Shown: positions 7,948 through 17,661, counted from the first letter of the stretch. The stretch is 64,000 nt of DNA from Clostridia bacterium (GCA_900764105.1 CAAFMS010000006.1:62001-126000); one strand, 5' to 3'. Notes: generated by a model not told the origin, from the sequence alone. Made by a program: numbers and translations.

Positions 7948-9660
7948 ATGAAACGGCTCGCTATACACTTAAAAAAATACAGAAAAGACTGTTTTCTCGC
8001 CCCTTTATGTAAACTCGTCGAAGCCCTTTCGGAACTTTTCGTTCCGCTCGTCGTCGCCGACCTTATAAACAGAGGCGTCAACGGCGGCGATAAAAAAGTA
8101 ATAATCGTCGACGCCTGCGTAATGGCTGCGCTCGCGTTTATCGGCCTCGGGTTTTCGATAATCGGTCAGTTTTTCTCCGCGAGGGCGGCGACGGGTTTTT
8201 CGTCGGACGTACGGGGAAATCTGTATAAAAAATTACTTTCTTCGCCCCTATCCGAAACGGACAAAATGGGCGTTTCGACAATGGTAACTCGTATGACGAG
8301 CGATATAAATCAGATGCAGAACGGGGTAAATATGGTACTCCGTCTGCTTTTGCGTTCGCCGTTCGTCGTTTTGGGCGCGTTCGTTTGCGCGGCGATTATC
8401 GACCTTAAAATTTCGCTTGTTTTCCTCGCGACGATAGTAATATTAGGTATCGTTGTCGCGATTATTATGCGAATTACGATGCCGAAATACGTAAAAGCGC
8501 AGGGAATGCTCGACGACGTCGCGTTGACCGCGAGAGAAAACCTGACGGGCGCGAGGGTTATAAGGGCGTTCGGGGCGGAGGACGACGAAATAGCGGCATA
8601 TAAGAAAAAGACCGCCGCCATGGAGAAATTTCAGAATTTCACGGGGGCAATATCTTCACTATTGAATCCGATTACTTTCACTATAGTGAATCTCGCGATC
8701 GTCGCTCTTTTGTACGGCGGAGCGATAAGGGTTTCTTCGGGGGCGCTTTCGCAGGGAATGGTTATCGCCCTTTACGACTATATGTCGCAGATACTTATAG
8801 AACTCGTCAAGTTCGCAAACCTCATAGTTTCCGTTTCGAGGGCGCTCGCGTGCGCGAAGAGGGTCGAGAGCGTGCTTGAAACCGACGACGAAAAGGACTG
8901 CTATGAAGGCGGGATTACTTCCGACAAATATATAGAATTTAAAAACGTTACAGTCCGCTATTCGGATAATTCGACGGGCGTTAAAAATATAAGTTTCACG
9001 GTAAACAAAGGCGAAACTATAGGAATAATCGGCGGTACGGGCAGCGGTAAATCGACGGTCGTCAATCTTCTTCCGAGGCTTTACGACGCGTCGGAAGGCG
9101 CGGTGTTCTTCGACGGAATAAACGTAAAAAATTATCCCCTTAAAGAGTTGAGAAAGAGAATAGCGATTGCGCTCCAACGCCCCGCGATTTTCGAGGGTAC
9201 TATCCGTTCGAACGTGTCCTTGGACGGTTCGGCGGACGAAAAAACGATAGAAACGGCGATAGACAACGCTCAGGCGGCAGACGTCGTGAAGTCGAAAACG
9301 GGCGGATTTGACGCTCTTCTCGAACAGAGGGGCAGAAACCTTTCGGGCGGACAGAAACAGCGTTTGTCCGTCGCGAGGGCTTTGGCTAAGGGGGCGGAAG
9401 TTCTTATTCTGGACGACAGTTCGTCCGCGCTCGACTATATGACCGACCTTAAATTGAGACGGGCGATAAAGTCGCTCGGAGAATCGCTCACGACGATAAT
9501 CGTCTCGCAGAGGGCGTCTGCGGTGAGAAACGCCGACAAGATCATCGTACTCGGCGACGGCGAAATAATCGGCGAGGGAACGGCGGATTATTTAAGAGAA
9601 ACTTGCGAGGTTTACAGAGAAATCGAGGCTTCGCAGATGAAGGAGGGCGGCGTAAGATGA
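7948..9660 (+). CDS. ABC exporter half-transporter A
   Basis: A 570-residue fused membrane-ATPase protein. About six membrane segments (residues about 20-300) precede a nucleotide-binding domain with Walker A GGTGSGKST, signature LSGGQKQR and Walker B VLILDDSSSALD, where the usual catalytic Glu after the Walker B Asp is Asp. That degenerate site, next to a partner with canonical DEATSSID, is typical of heterodimeric exporters (BmrCD, TM287/288 type). It follows the MoxR gene by one base and overlaps the partner gene by four bases. Substrate unknown; drugs, lipids or peptides are possible. Confidence 0.88.
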   Translation: MKRLAIHLKKYRKDCFLAPLCKLVEALSELFVPLVVADLINRGVNGGDKKVIIVDACVMAALAFIGLGFSIIGQFFSARAATGFSSDVRGNLYKKLLSSPLSETDKMGVSTMVTRMTSDINQMQNGVNMVLRLLLRSPFVVLGAFVCAAIIDLKISLVFLATIVILGIVVAIIMRITMPKYVKAQGMLDDVALTARENLTGARVIRAFGAEDDEIAAYKKKTAAMEKFQNFTGAISSLLNPITFTIVNLAIVALLYGGAIRVSSGALSQGMVIALYDYMSQILIELVKFANLIVSVSRALACAKRVESVLETDDEKDCYEGGITSDKYIEFKNVTVRYSDNSTGVKNISFTVNKGETIGIIGGTGSGKSTVVNLLPRLYDASEGAVFFDGINVKNYPLKELRKRIAIALQRPAIFEGTIRSNVSLDGSADEKTIETAIDNAQAADVVKSKTGGFDALLEQRGRNLSGGQKQRLSVARALAKGAEVLILDDSSSALDYMTDLKLRRAIKSLGESLTTIIVSQRASAVRNADKIIVLGDGEIIGEGTADYLRETCEVYREIEASQMKEGGVR

Positions 9661-11429
9661 GCGAAAAAAGACAGAAAAACTCGGACAAAAAAAGCGTCGG
9701 AGTAATGAAAAGGCTTTGGAAATACGCTAAAAAATACCGCCTTGCGTTTGTAATTTCGCTTATAGCGGCGACCCTTTACGTCGGGTTTTCCCTGATTTTG
9801 CCGATACTTTTCGGAAAGGCGACCGACCTTATAATTGGCAAGGACAACGTAGACGTAAGCGGACTAATGAAAATATTTGCCGTGGCGGCTGTTGCGGCGA
9901 TTTTGGCGGGGGCAAGTCAATGGGTGACCGAAACCCTTTGCAACAGAATATCGAACGGAATTACGGCGAGAATAAGGCGGGACGTATTCGTAAAACTCGA
10001 AAATCTTCCGCTCAAATATCTCGACGGGCGGTCGTCGGGCGACCTTATGAGCGTGGAAATAGGCGACGCGGATAAACTTTCCGACGGCTTACTTCTCGGT
10101 TTTTCGAGATTTTTCACGGGAATTATTACTATAATAGGCACTCTTGCGTTTATGTTCGCGGTGAATCCGATAATAGCCCTCGTTGTCGCCGTTTTAACCC
10201 CCGTTTCGCTTCTGACGGCGAAATTCATAACGGGCAGAACTTACGGGCTGTTTAAAGAACAGTCGAAACTGACGGGCAGACAATCGGCTCTCGTCGAGGA
10301 AACGCTGTCCAACCTTCCGACCGTAAAGGCATACGTTACCGAAAGCGCATTTTCGGAACGTTTCGACGAAATAAACGACGAACTGAAAGAACGCTCGTTT
10401 AAGGCGGTGTTCTTCTCGTCGCTCACAAACCCGACGACGAGGTGCATAAACGCTCTCGTTTACGCGGCGGTAGCCCTTACGGGAGCGTTGCTCAAAGTGA
10501 ACGGCGCGACGGGCGCGCTCGCAATAACCGTCGGCGGCATACTTTCTCTTCTCAGTTACGCCAACAGATACACAAAGCCGTTCAACGAGATAACGGCGGT
10601 AATCACCGAACTCACGGGGGCGAAGGCTTGCGCGGCGAGATTGTTCGAGATTTTAGACGAAAAAGAAGAGGTAAAAGCGGAAAACGAAAAGAAAATCGGG
10701 CGGCTTAAAGGCGACGTGGATATTGACGACGTGAGTTTTTCGTACGTTCCCGAAAGGAAACTTATCGAGCATTTTAACCTGTCGGTAAGAAGCGGTTTAA
10801 AGATAGCGATAGTAGGTCCGACGGGTTGCGGAAAAACGACGTTAATCAACCTATTGATGAGGTTTTACGACGTGACGGGCGGCGAAATACGCTACGACGG
10901 CGAGGGGATAAAAGGCTTGGAGAGAAAGTCTTTAAGGGCAAATATCGGTATGGTGCTACAAGACACCTGGATAAGAAAAGCAAGCGTGTACGACAACGTG
11001 AGAATAGGCAGAAAGTCGGCAAGCGACGAGGAGGTTATAAACGCCTGCAAACTCGCTTCCGCCGACGGTTTTATAAAGAGGCTCGATAAAGGCTACGACT
11101 CGGTTATAAGCGAGGACGGCTTATCGGCAGGGCAGAAACAACTTATTTCCATAGCAAGGGTAATGCTTTGTCTGCCGCCTATGCTCATTTTGGACGAGGC
11201 GACTTCGAGTATCGACACTCGTACCGAAATGAAAATTCAGCAGGCGTTCGATACGCTGACAAAGGGCAAAACGAGTTTCATAGTCGCTCACAGATTATCG
11301 ACCATAAAGAGCGCGGACGTCATACTCGTAATGAAAGAGGGCAACGTTATAGAACAGGGTAACCACGAATACCTTATGGAAAAACGCGGGTTTTACTACG
11401 ATTTATATAATAGTCAGTACGCAGGTTAA
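9657..11429 (+). CDS. ABC exporter half-transporter B
   Basis: A 590-residue partner of the preceding gene, starting at the ATGA overlap (ATG 9657) rather than at an upstream in-frame codon inside the previous gene. It has an N-terminal transmembrane domain, Walker A GPTGCGKTT, a signature read as LSAGQKQL and Walker B LILDEATSSID with the catalytic Glu. The pairing with a degenerate partner argues for a heterodimer with one hydrolytic site. The signature motif here is LSAGQ instead of LSGGQ, a common substitution. Confidence 0.9.
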   Translation: MSEKRQKNSDKKSVGVMKRLWKYAKKYRLAFVISLIAATLYVGFSLILPILFGKATDLIIGKDNVDVSGLMKIFAVAAVAAILAGASQWVTETLCNRISNGITARIRRDVFVKLENLPLKYLDGRSSGDLMSVEIGDADKLSDGLLLGFSRFFTGIITIIGTLAFMFAVNPIIALVVAVLTPVSLLTAKFITGRTYGLFKEQSKLTGRQSALVEETLSNLPTVKAYVTESAFSERFDEINDELKERSFKAVFFSSLTNPTTRCINALVYAAVALTGALLKVNGATGALAITVGGILSLLSYANRYTKPFNEITAVITELTGAKACAARLFEILDEKEEVKAENEKKIGRLKGDVDIDDVSFSYVPERKLIEHFNLSVRSGLKIAIVGPTGCGKTTLINLLMRFYDVTGGEIRYDGEGIKGLERKSLRANIGMVLQDTWIRKASVYDNVRIGRKSASDEEVINACKLASADGFIKRLDKGYDSVISEDGLSAGQKQLISIARVMLCLPPMLILDEATSSIDTRTEMKIQQAFDTLTKGKTSFIVAHRLSTIKSADVILVMKEGNVIEQGNHEYLMEKRGFYYDLYNSQYAG

Positions 11430-11435
11430 TAAAAA

Positions 11436-12389
11436 ATGGATAATGTAAAAGACAACGCAAAACGTGAAGATAATACGAGTAGCGGCGGTTTTTGCCGCGG
11501 CTTGGGCGGCTCGAACGGAGGTTTTTGCTGCGGCTCAGGCGAAAGGCTTGGCGGCGGACTGAGCGGAAAATATCCGCTTACGGGCAGAGAAAATCACTCC
11601 GAAAATACGGTTGTTAAGGTGGGAAACGCGACGATAGGCGACGGGAAGTTTGACTTTATCGCAGGACCTTGCGCCGTGGAGAGCGAAAAGCAGATTATCG
11701 AAACGGCGACGGCGTTAAAGAAATCGGGCGTGAAAATTCTGAGAGGCGGAGCGTACAAGCCCCGCACTTCGCCCTATTCTTTTCAGGGTCTCGGTAAAGA
11801 GGGGTTGAAAATCCTCAGAAAGGCGAAAGAGGAAACGGGACTTGCGGTAGTCACCGAAATTACCGATTTAAGGACTCTGGATTTATTCGACGGAATAGAT
11901 ATGATACAGATCGGCGCGAGAAATATGCAGAACTTCGAACTTTTAAAAGAGGTCGGCAAATTCGGCAAGCCCGTGCTTTTAAAGAGAGGCTTTGTCAACA
12001 CCGTCGAGGAATGGCTTATGTCCGCCGAATATATCGCCTCTAACGGAGCCCTCGATATCGTACTTTGCGAAAGGGGAGTGAGAACGTTCGAGACGCTCAC
12101 GAGAAACACTCTCGACTTAGGGATAATACCGCTTGTGAAAGAACTCACTCGGCTTCCCGTCATAATCGACCCGAGCCACGCTTCGGGTAACAAAAAACTG
12201 ATAAGACCTTTGACGCTCGCCGCGGCGGCTGTCGGGGCGGACGGAGCGATAATCGAGTGTTGCGTTTCGCCCGAAAACGCCGTTTGCGACGGCGAGCAGG
12301 CGATTACCCCCGAGGAGTTGAAAGAGATAATCTCGGCGGCGGCGAAAGTTAAAGAGGCTGCGGAAAAGAAGGGGGAGGCTTCGAGATGA
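11436..12389 (+). CDS. aroF: DAHP synthase (3-deoxy-7-phosphoheptulonate synthase)
   Basis: A 317-residue type I-beta (KDO8P-like) DAHP synthase, first step of the shikimate pathway: phosphoenolpyruvate plus erythrose 4-phosphate. The core begins near residue 50 (HSENTVVKVGNATIG) and shows IAGPCAVES, the RGGAYKPRTSPYSFQG loop, the KPVLLKRG strand and DPSHASG metal-site motif. About 45 Gly/Cys/Ser-rich residues precede the core and are not part of any domain I know; no good ribosome-binding site precedes the ATG, so a later start is possible. The stop overlaps aroB (ATGA), opening a six-gene pathway operon. Confidence 0.9.
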   Translation: MDNVKDNAKREDNTSSGGFCRGLGGSNGGFCCGSGERLGGGLSGKYPLTGRENHSENTVVKVGNATIGDGKFDFIAGPCAVESEKQIIETATALKKSGVKILRGGAYKPRTSPYSFQGLGKEGLKILRKAKEETGLAVVTEITDLRTLDLFDGIDMIQIGARNMQNFELLKEVGKFGKPVLLKRGFVNTVEEWLMSAEYIASNGALDIVLCERGVRTFETLTRNTLDLGIIPLVKELTRLPVIIDPSHASGNKKLIRPLTLAAAAVGADGAIIECCVSPENAVCDGEQAITPEELKEIISAAAKVKEAAEKKGEASR

Positions 12390-13411
12390 ACGTCGTGAAA
12401 ATAAAGACCTCTAAACCGTACGACGTGGTTGTTTGCGACTCTTTTGTCGGGCTTAACGAAGAAATTGCGGAAATTACGGGAGACGGGGTAGCGTTTATAG
12501 TTTACGACAATAATACGAAAAAACTCTTTTCCGAGGAGATTTCGGAAGAACTTTGCGACCTTCCGACGATTCCGCTCACGGTAAAAGAGGGCGAAAAGTG
12601 CAAGACTTTTGCCGAGTATAAAAGGCTTACGGGGCTTCTCGCAAAATACGGCGCAGACAGAACGGACGTTTTGATTTCGGTAGGCGGCGGGGCGGTTTCC
12701 GATCTTGTCGGTTTCGTCGCGGCGACGTATAAGAGAGGGATAAAACACGTCATAGTTCCGACCACGATTTTATCGGGGGTAGACGCGTCGATAGGCGGAA
12801 AAACCGCGATAGATATGCCCGAGGGGAAAAATCTCGTAGGGGCGTTTTATTCCCCGTCGCTCGTTTTTACGAACGTTTCGGCGTTCGATACGCTCGGCGA
12901 AAAACAAGTCGAAAGCGGTTGCGGCGAGATTATAAAGTACGCGTTTATAGACAAACGCGTAAACAAAGAGGTTATAGCAAGGGGAGATTTTGAAGAAATC
13001 GTCTCGCTTTGCGTGGAAATAAAAGGCGAAATAGTCGAAAAGGACGAGTTCGAAAAAGGCGGCAGAGAAATACTCAATTTAGGACATACGATAGGTCACG
13101 CTTTGGAAGCCGAGAGGGGTTTTTCTCTTTCTCACGGACTATGCGTTGCTTTCGGAATTGATAGAATAATCGACATATCGGTGGACTTCTACGGTTTCGG
13201 CGAAGAAAAAAGACGTGAAATGAAAGACCTTTTACGTTCCTTTCCGTTCGATTTCGACGTGGGCGAAATCGACTATAAATCGCTCAGAAACAGAATACTT
13301 TCGGATAAAAAAATCGAGGGCGATTACATTAAATTCGTTCTCATAAAGGATATAGGCGACGTGAGAGTCGAAAAGCTTCCACTTACCGCCGTATGGAAAT
13401 ACGTCAGATGA
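12386..13411 (+). CDS. aroB: 3-dehydroquinate synthase
   Basis: A 341-residue NAD- and zinc-dependent enzyme that cyclises DAHP to 3-dehydroquinate. Recognised by GGGAVSDLVGFVAATYKRGI, the following TTILSGVDASIGGKTAID stretch, a catalytic-site EIIKYAFI motif and the zinc ligands in LGHTIGHALE and SHG. Length is normal. Start and stop both sit in four-base ATGA overlaps with neighbours. Confidence 0.95.
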   Translation: MNVVKIKTSKPYDVVVCDSFVGLNEEIAEITGDGVAFIVYDNNTKKLFSEEISEELCDLPTIPLTVKEGEKCKTFAEYKRLTGLLAKYGADRTDVLISVGGGAVSDLVGFVAATYKRGIKHVIVPTTILSGVDASIGGKTAIDMPEGKNLVGAFYSPSLVFTNVSAFDTLGEKQVESGCGEIIKYAFIDKRVNKEVIARGDFEEIVSLCVEIKGEIVEKDEFEKGGREILNLGHTIGHALEAERGFSLSHGLCVAFGIDRIIDISVDFYGFGEEKRREMKDLLRSFPFDFDVGEIDYKSLRNRILSDKKIEGDYIKFVLIKDIGDVRVEKLPLTAVWKYVR

Positions 13412-14637
13412 ACGCAGAAATCGTTTCCCGCAGCGTAAATATTACCGCCGTCGCGCCGCCGTCGAAATCGGCGTCGCAACGGCTTATTTTAGCGGCGGCT
13501 TTGAAAAAGGGCGTAACGCTTATAAAAAACGTCGGAGGAGCCGACGATATTTCGGCTATGACGGGGTGCCTTAGTAGTCTCGGGGCGAAAATTACCCGTT
13601 CGGGTGGCGATTTAGTCGTCGAAGGTATTAAAACATTTCCCGAAAAGGTCGTTTTGGACTGCAAAGAAAGCGGAGCGACTTACAGATTTTTAATTCCCGT
13701 CGTCGCCGCTTCAGGCGTGAATGCGACTTTTACGGGCAGCGAAAAACTTCTTTCGCGTCCGCTCGGAAATCTCGTAAACGAACTTGAAAAACACGGCGAG
13801 ACGGTAAACGGAAATACTTTTTCGGGCAGAATTTCGTCGGGCGAGTACGTTATAGATGCGAGCGTTACTTCGCAGACGGCGAGCGGTCTTTTATTTGCTC
13901 TGCCGCTTGTACGCGGCGTTTCGTCGCTTTGTTTTGCGGAAAAGCCTGTGAGCGAAAAGTATCTCGATATGACTTATTCCGTTCTCGACTTATCGGACAT
14001 TAAATACGAAAAGTCAGGCTATAAGACGATTATTGAGGGTAAACAGACGTATTCTTTGCCCGATACCGTCGAGGTTTCCGGCGACTGGTCCGCGGCGGCG
14101 TTCCTGCTTGTTATAGGTACGATTTGCGGCTGCGCTTCCGTTTCGGGACTGTCGTTTTCGGACGGTCAGGGCGATAAGGCGATAGTCGATATACTTAGAA
14201 CGATGAACGCCGATATTGCGGTTAAAGGCGATAAGGTAGAAGTGAGAAGAAGTCAACTTAAAGGGATAAAGTTATATTGCGGGGATATTCCCGACCTCGT
14301 TATGCCGCTCGTCGCGGCGGCTGTGTTCGCCGACGGTGAAAGCGAATTTACGGGGATTGAAAGGCTGAAATATAAAGAGAGCGACAGGCTCGAAAGTCTA
14401 ACGGGACTTATGAAAGCCTGCGGAGCGAAATACGAAACGGACGGAAAAACGCTTAAAGTATATGGTAAAACTTATACGAGAGGCGGGGCGGTATTCGACG
14501 GTAAAAACGACCACAGGGTGGTTATGGCGGCGACTGCGATAGCCTTAGGCGCAGGCGGCAAAAGCGTAATTTCAAACGCCGAAAGCGTGAAAAAGTCCTA
14601 TCCCGATTTTTTCGGGGCTTTGGGGATAGAGATATGA
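13408..14637 (+). CDS. aroA: EPSP synthase (3-phosphoshikimate 1-carboxyvinyltransferase)
   Basis: A 409-residue enzyme joining shikimate 3-phosphate and phosphoenolpyruvate. Key motifs: PPSKSASQRLI near the N-terminus, ESGATYRFLIPV, SQTASGLLFALPL, DWSAAAFLL, and the C-terminal KESDRLESL and NDHRVVMA. The PEP-loop reads ESGATYRFL where many enzymes have GNAGTxxR or GNSGTxxR, suggesting a class II-like or divergent active site. I choose ATG 13408, which forms an ATGA overlap with aroB, over an in-frame ATG 15 bases upstream. Confidence 0.93.
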   Translation: MNAEIVSRSVNITAVAPPSKSASQRLILAAALKKGVTLIKNVGGADDISAMTGCLSSLGAKITRSGGDLVVEGIKTFPEKVVLDCKESGATYRFLIPVVAASGVNATFTGSEKLLSRPLGNLVNELEKHGETVNGNTFSGRISSGEYVIDASVTSQTASGLLFALPLVRGVSSLCFAEKPVSEKYLDMTYSVLDLSDIKYEKSGYKTIIEGKQTYSLPDTVEVSGDWSAAAFLLVIGTICGCASVSGLSFSDGQGDKAIVDILRTMNADIAVKGDKVEVRRSQLKGIKLYCGDIPDLVMPLVAAAVFADGESEFTGIERLKYKESDRLESLTGLMKACGAKYETDGKTLKVYGKTYTRGGAVFDGKNDHRVVMAATAIALGAGGKSVISNAESVKKSYPDFFGALGIEI

Positions 14638-16001
14638 TATTTTACAAGGGTAAGAGAATAACGGTAGAGGAAAAGGGCGGTTCGCACGACGAAAGCGTAA
14701 AGGCGTTTGTCGGCGGACTCGAAGGCTTTTTCTACGACGATGAAAAAACCCGCGAGTTTTTAAAACGCAGAAGTCCGAGCGGCGAAGCCTATTCGACGGC
14801 GAGAAAAGAGACCGACGAGCCGATTATTTTAAGCGGAATATCGGACGGCAAAATCGTAGGTAATATAGCGGCGGAGTTCAAAAACGCCGACGTCAGAAAA
14901 AGGGACTACGAAAATCTGTACGGAAAACCTCGTCCGTCGCACGCGGATATTACGAGGTATTTTAGTTTTGGCGAACTGAATTTCGACGGCGGGGGCGAAT
15001 TTTCGGGCAGAACGACCGTCGCGCTTGCGTTCGCGGGGGCGATATGCCTTAAAATACTCGAAGAAAATTACGGTGTGAAGATAAAGGCTTATCTGTCCGA
15101 AGTCGGGAACGTAAAGGGTAAATCGTATACGGACGAGAACTTTTCGGAAGAGAAGGCGTTTGATTCGGACTTGGCGTTTTTAACGAAAGAGACCGAAAAC
15201 AGAATGATAGAGGAGATAGAAAAGGCGAGAGCGGACGGAGACTCTGTCGGAGCGAAAGCCGAATGTCTTTGCGTAAACGTTCCGATGGGGTTAGGCGGTT
15301 CGGGCGAAAACGGGCTTGAAAGCAAACTTTCGTCGGGGCTATATGCTATCCCCGGCGTAAAGGGCGTGGAAGTAGGCGACGGCTTTGAATTTTGCAAAAT
15401 GAAAGGAAGCGAAGCGAACGACGGAATTTGTTTAAAGCGCGGCGAAATCGCTTTTGAAACTAATCGTTCGGGCGGCATAAACGGCGGCATATCGAACGGC
15501 GACGCGATAAGATTTAAGGTCGCCTTTCGTCCTACCCCGTCGATTGCGAAAAGACAAAAGACCGTTGACCTTACGGAAATGCAAGAGACTGAAATCTCTA
15601 TCGGCGGCAGGCACGACGCGTGCTTTGCCGTGAGAGCCGTTCCGCTTTTGGAGAGCGTCGCCGCGATTGTAATTCTCGACGAGATTTTGTCGGGGAATAG
15701 CGAGGGTTTCGACGGTATCGACGGAGCGAGAAGAGAGATAGACAAACTCGACGATATTATAGCGGAAACGTATTTAAAGAGATGCGAACTCGTCCGAAAA
15801 ATCGGCGAACTCAAAAAGATAAACGGCGCATCGGTCGAGGATAAAAACAGGGAGAGGAAAATTACCGAAAGACTTACCGAAAAGTACGGCGAGGAAAATC
15901 GGGAAAGGATAGAAAACCTTTACGGGCTTATATTCTCCGAGAGCAAAAATAGCGAAGAAAAAATCGTAAACGGAAAGCCCGAGGACGCTGAAAAACAATG
16001 A
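14634..16001 (+). CDS. aroC: Chorismate synthase fused to chorismate mutase
   Basis: A 455-residue bifunctional protein. Residues 1-355 are chorismate synthase, the FMNH2-dependent 1,4-elimination from EPSP: a GGSHDE start, RPSHADITRYF, GGEFSGRTTVALAFAGAI, NRSGGINGGISNGDAIRF and GRHDACFAVRAVPLLES are all recognisable. Residues about 365-440 are an AroQ-type helical chorismate mutase (RREIDKLDDIIAETYLKRCE, then VRKIGELKK), converting chorismate to prephenate. The protein would thus carry flux past the branch point toward Phe/Tyr. The fusion order, synthase then mutase, is unusual. ATGA overlaps on both sides. Confidence 0.92.
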   Translation: MIFYKGKRITVEEKGGSHDESVKAFVGGLEGFFYDDEKTREFLKRRSPSGEAYSTARKETDEPIILSGISDGKIVGNIAAEFKNADVRKRDYENLYGKPRPSHADITRYFSFGELNFDGGGEFSGRTTVALAFAGAICLKILEENYGVKIKAYLSEVGNVKGKSYTDENFSEEKAFDSDLAFLTKETENRMIEEIEKARADGDSVGAKAECLCVNVPMGLGGSGENGLESKLSSGLYAIPGVKGVEVGDGFEFCKMKGSEANDGICLKRGEIAFETNRSGGINGGISNGDAIRFKVAFRPTPSIAKRQKTVDLTEMQETEISIGGRHDACFAVRAVPLLESVAAIVILDEILSGNSEGFDGIDGARREIDKLDDIIAETYLKRCELVRKIGELKKINGASVEDKNRERKITERLTEKYGEENRERIENLYGLIFSESKNSEEKIVNGKPEDAEKQ

Positions 16002-17227
16002 AATACTACCTTTTGGGCGAGAAACTCTCGCATAGTTTTTCTGCGAAACTTCACCGCCGTTTCGGTCTCGATTACGAGTTAAAAGAAGTCAAAAGCGAGG
16101 CTATAAGTCGATTATTAAGCGAAAAAGACTTTAAAGGGCTGAACGTTACCATGCCATATAAAAATTTCGTGATGCCTTTTTTGGACGGTATCGACGAAGC
16201 CGCGAGGCGTATCGGCGCGGTAAATACTATCGTGAATGCGGGCGGCAAACTTATAGGTTATAACACCGACTATTTCGGACTGAAATTCGCCTTGGACTAT
16301 TACGGAATAGAATTAAGCGGCGAAAACGTTATGATTTTGGGTAACGGCGGAGCGGCGGCGGCTTGTAGAACGCTTGCAGAGGACGAAAAGGCGAAAAGCG
16401 TTACTATAGTCGAAAGAAAAGGCGAAATCAACTTTGAAAATTGCTATAATTTTACGGACGCGAGCGTTATTATCAACGCAACGCCCGTAGGGATGTACCC
16501 TTGTACGGGGATAAGCCCTGTTGACTTAGGTAAATTTCCGAACGTGAAAGCCGTTTTCGACTGCGTTTATAACCCTTTAAATACTGAGTTTTTAATGCTT
16601 GCGAAAAACCTCGGGATAAAATGCGGCGGCGGACTTTTAATGCTCGTGGCGCAGGGAATGCATTCCGAGTACCTTTGGGGCGAAGCGGATGATTTTAAGG
16701 AAAAAATACTGCCTACGTATCGGGATATTCTGTTTGAAGAGAGCAATATCGTCCTTATCGGTATGCCGTCGGCGGGAAAGACGACAATCGGAATAGCGAT
16801 AAGCGAAAAACTCGGACGAAAGTTTTACGATACGGACGAGATTATTTCGGTTCGATATAAAGTAACGCCCGAAAAGATCATAGAAGAAAGGGGCGAATCG
16901 TATTTCAGAGAGGTTGAAAAAGAGGTCGTAAAAAGTCTCGACGGGGTGAAAGGTTCGGTAATATCGACCGGCGGCGGTACCGTTTTAAGCGAAAAAAACG
17001 CTCGCGTTTTAAAGTCGGACGGCGTAGTCGTCTACCTTGAAAGAGACGAAGAGAAGTTGACGGAAAACAACAGACCGCTCTCAAAAAACGGGGCTATAAG
17101 TCGATTATTAAGAGAAAGAACGCCCATATACGAACAAACTTGCGATATAAAAATCAAAAACGACGGGTCGGTAGAAGAGACTGTGGAAAACGTTTTGTCC
17201 GCCGTAAAAACGAGGTTGAAAAAATGA
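15998..17227 (+). CDS. aroE: Shikimate dehydrogenase fused to shikimate kinase
   Basis: A 409-residue bifunctional enzyme. Residues 1-245 are NADP-dependent AroE: SHSFSAKLH substrate site, NVTMPYK with the catalytic Lys, NTDYFG with the catalytic Asp, and the Rossmann motif GNGGAAAA. Residues about 248-409 are AroK: P-loop GMPSAGKTT, FYDTDE, RGESYFREVE, and STGGGTV with the shikimate-binding Gly cluster. The two enzymes catalyse consecutive steps, dehydroshikimate to shikimate to shikimate 3-phosphate. Two copies of the TATAAGTCGATTA motif lie inside this gene. Confidence 0.94.
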   Translation: MKYYLLGEKLSHSFSAKLHRRFGLDYELKEVKSEAISRLLSEKDFKGLNVTMPYKNFVMPFLDGIDEAARRIGAVNTIVNAGGKLIGYNTDYFGLKFALDYYGIELSGENVMILGNGGAAAACRTLAEDEKAKSVTIVERKGEINFENCYNFTDASVIINATPVGMYPCTGISPVDLGKFPNVKAVFDCVYNPLNTEFLMLAKNLGIKCGGGLLMLVAQGMHSEYLWGEADDFKEKILPTYRDILFEESNIVLIGMPSAGKTTIGIAISEKLGRKFYDTDEIISVRYKVTPEKIIEERGESYFREVEKEVVKSLDGVKGSVISTGGGTVLSEKNARVLKSDGVVVYLERDEEKLTENNRPLSKNGAISRLLRERTPIYEQTCDIKIKNDGSVEETVENVLSAVKTRLKK

Positions 17228-17661
17228 AGCTGCTCATTATAAACGGTGTAAATCTGAATATGCTCGGCATACGCGAAAAAAACCTGTACGGGGATAAAAG
17301 TTATAAAGACCTCGTTCGGTTTATTAAGGAAAAATGCGTAAAAAGCGGAATAAAATGCAAAATCGTTCAGAGTAATTACGAGGGGAAAATCGTCGGAATT
17401 ATTCAGAAGGCGTACAAAAAATACGACGGGATTATTATTAACGCGGGGGCGTATACGCATACGAGCATAGCGATAGCGGACGCCTTGAAAGCCGTTTCGA
17501 TTCCGACCGTTGAAGTACATTTAACGGTTATTACGGCGAGGGAAGAATACAGAAAGACGAGTTATATTTCCGAAGTTGCGGAAAAGGTAATCGTCGGCAA
17601 AGGTTTTTCGGGTTACGCCGAAGCGATAGAGTATTTTAAAGAAATAGAGAAAAAGGTTTAA
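17224..17661 (+). CDS. aroQ: 3-dehydroquinate dehydratase, type II
   Basis: A 145-residue dehydratase that forms 3-dehydroshikimate. Motifs: INGVNLNMLGIREKNLYG with the catalytic Arg and Tyr, QSNYEGKIVGIIQ, INAGAYTHTSIAIADAL and VEVHL with the catalytic His. The loop after this His reads HLTVITAREEYRKTS instead of the usual HLSNxxAREExRxxS, so substrate-binding Asn is replaced by Val. The start is ATG 17224 in an ATGA overlap with the AroE-AroK gene. Last gene of the operon. Confidence 0.92.
   Translation: MKLLIINGVNLNMLGIREKNLYGDKSYKDLVRFIKEKCVKSGIKCKIVQSNYEGKIVGIIQKAYKKYDGIIINAGAYTHTSIAIADALKAVSIPTVEVHLTVITAREEYRKTSYISEVAEKVIVGKGFSGYAEAIEYFKEIEKKV

Noticed and set aside
10843..10856. Minus-strand AATAGGTTGATTAA as a motif copy
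   Set aside because: One end mismatch and it encodes the conserved residues after a Walker A motif.
14013..14030. CTATAAGACGATTATT in aroA as another copy of the 13-base motif
   Set aside because: One mismatch in the central GTCGA core and explained by the codons of YKTII; left out of the count.
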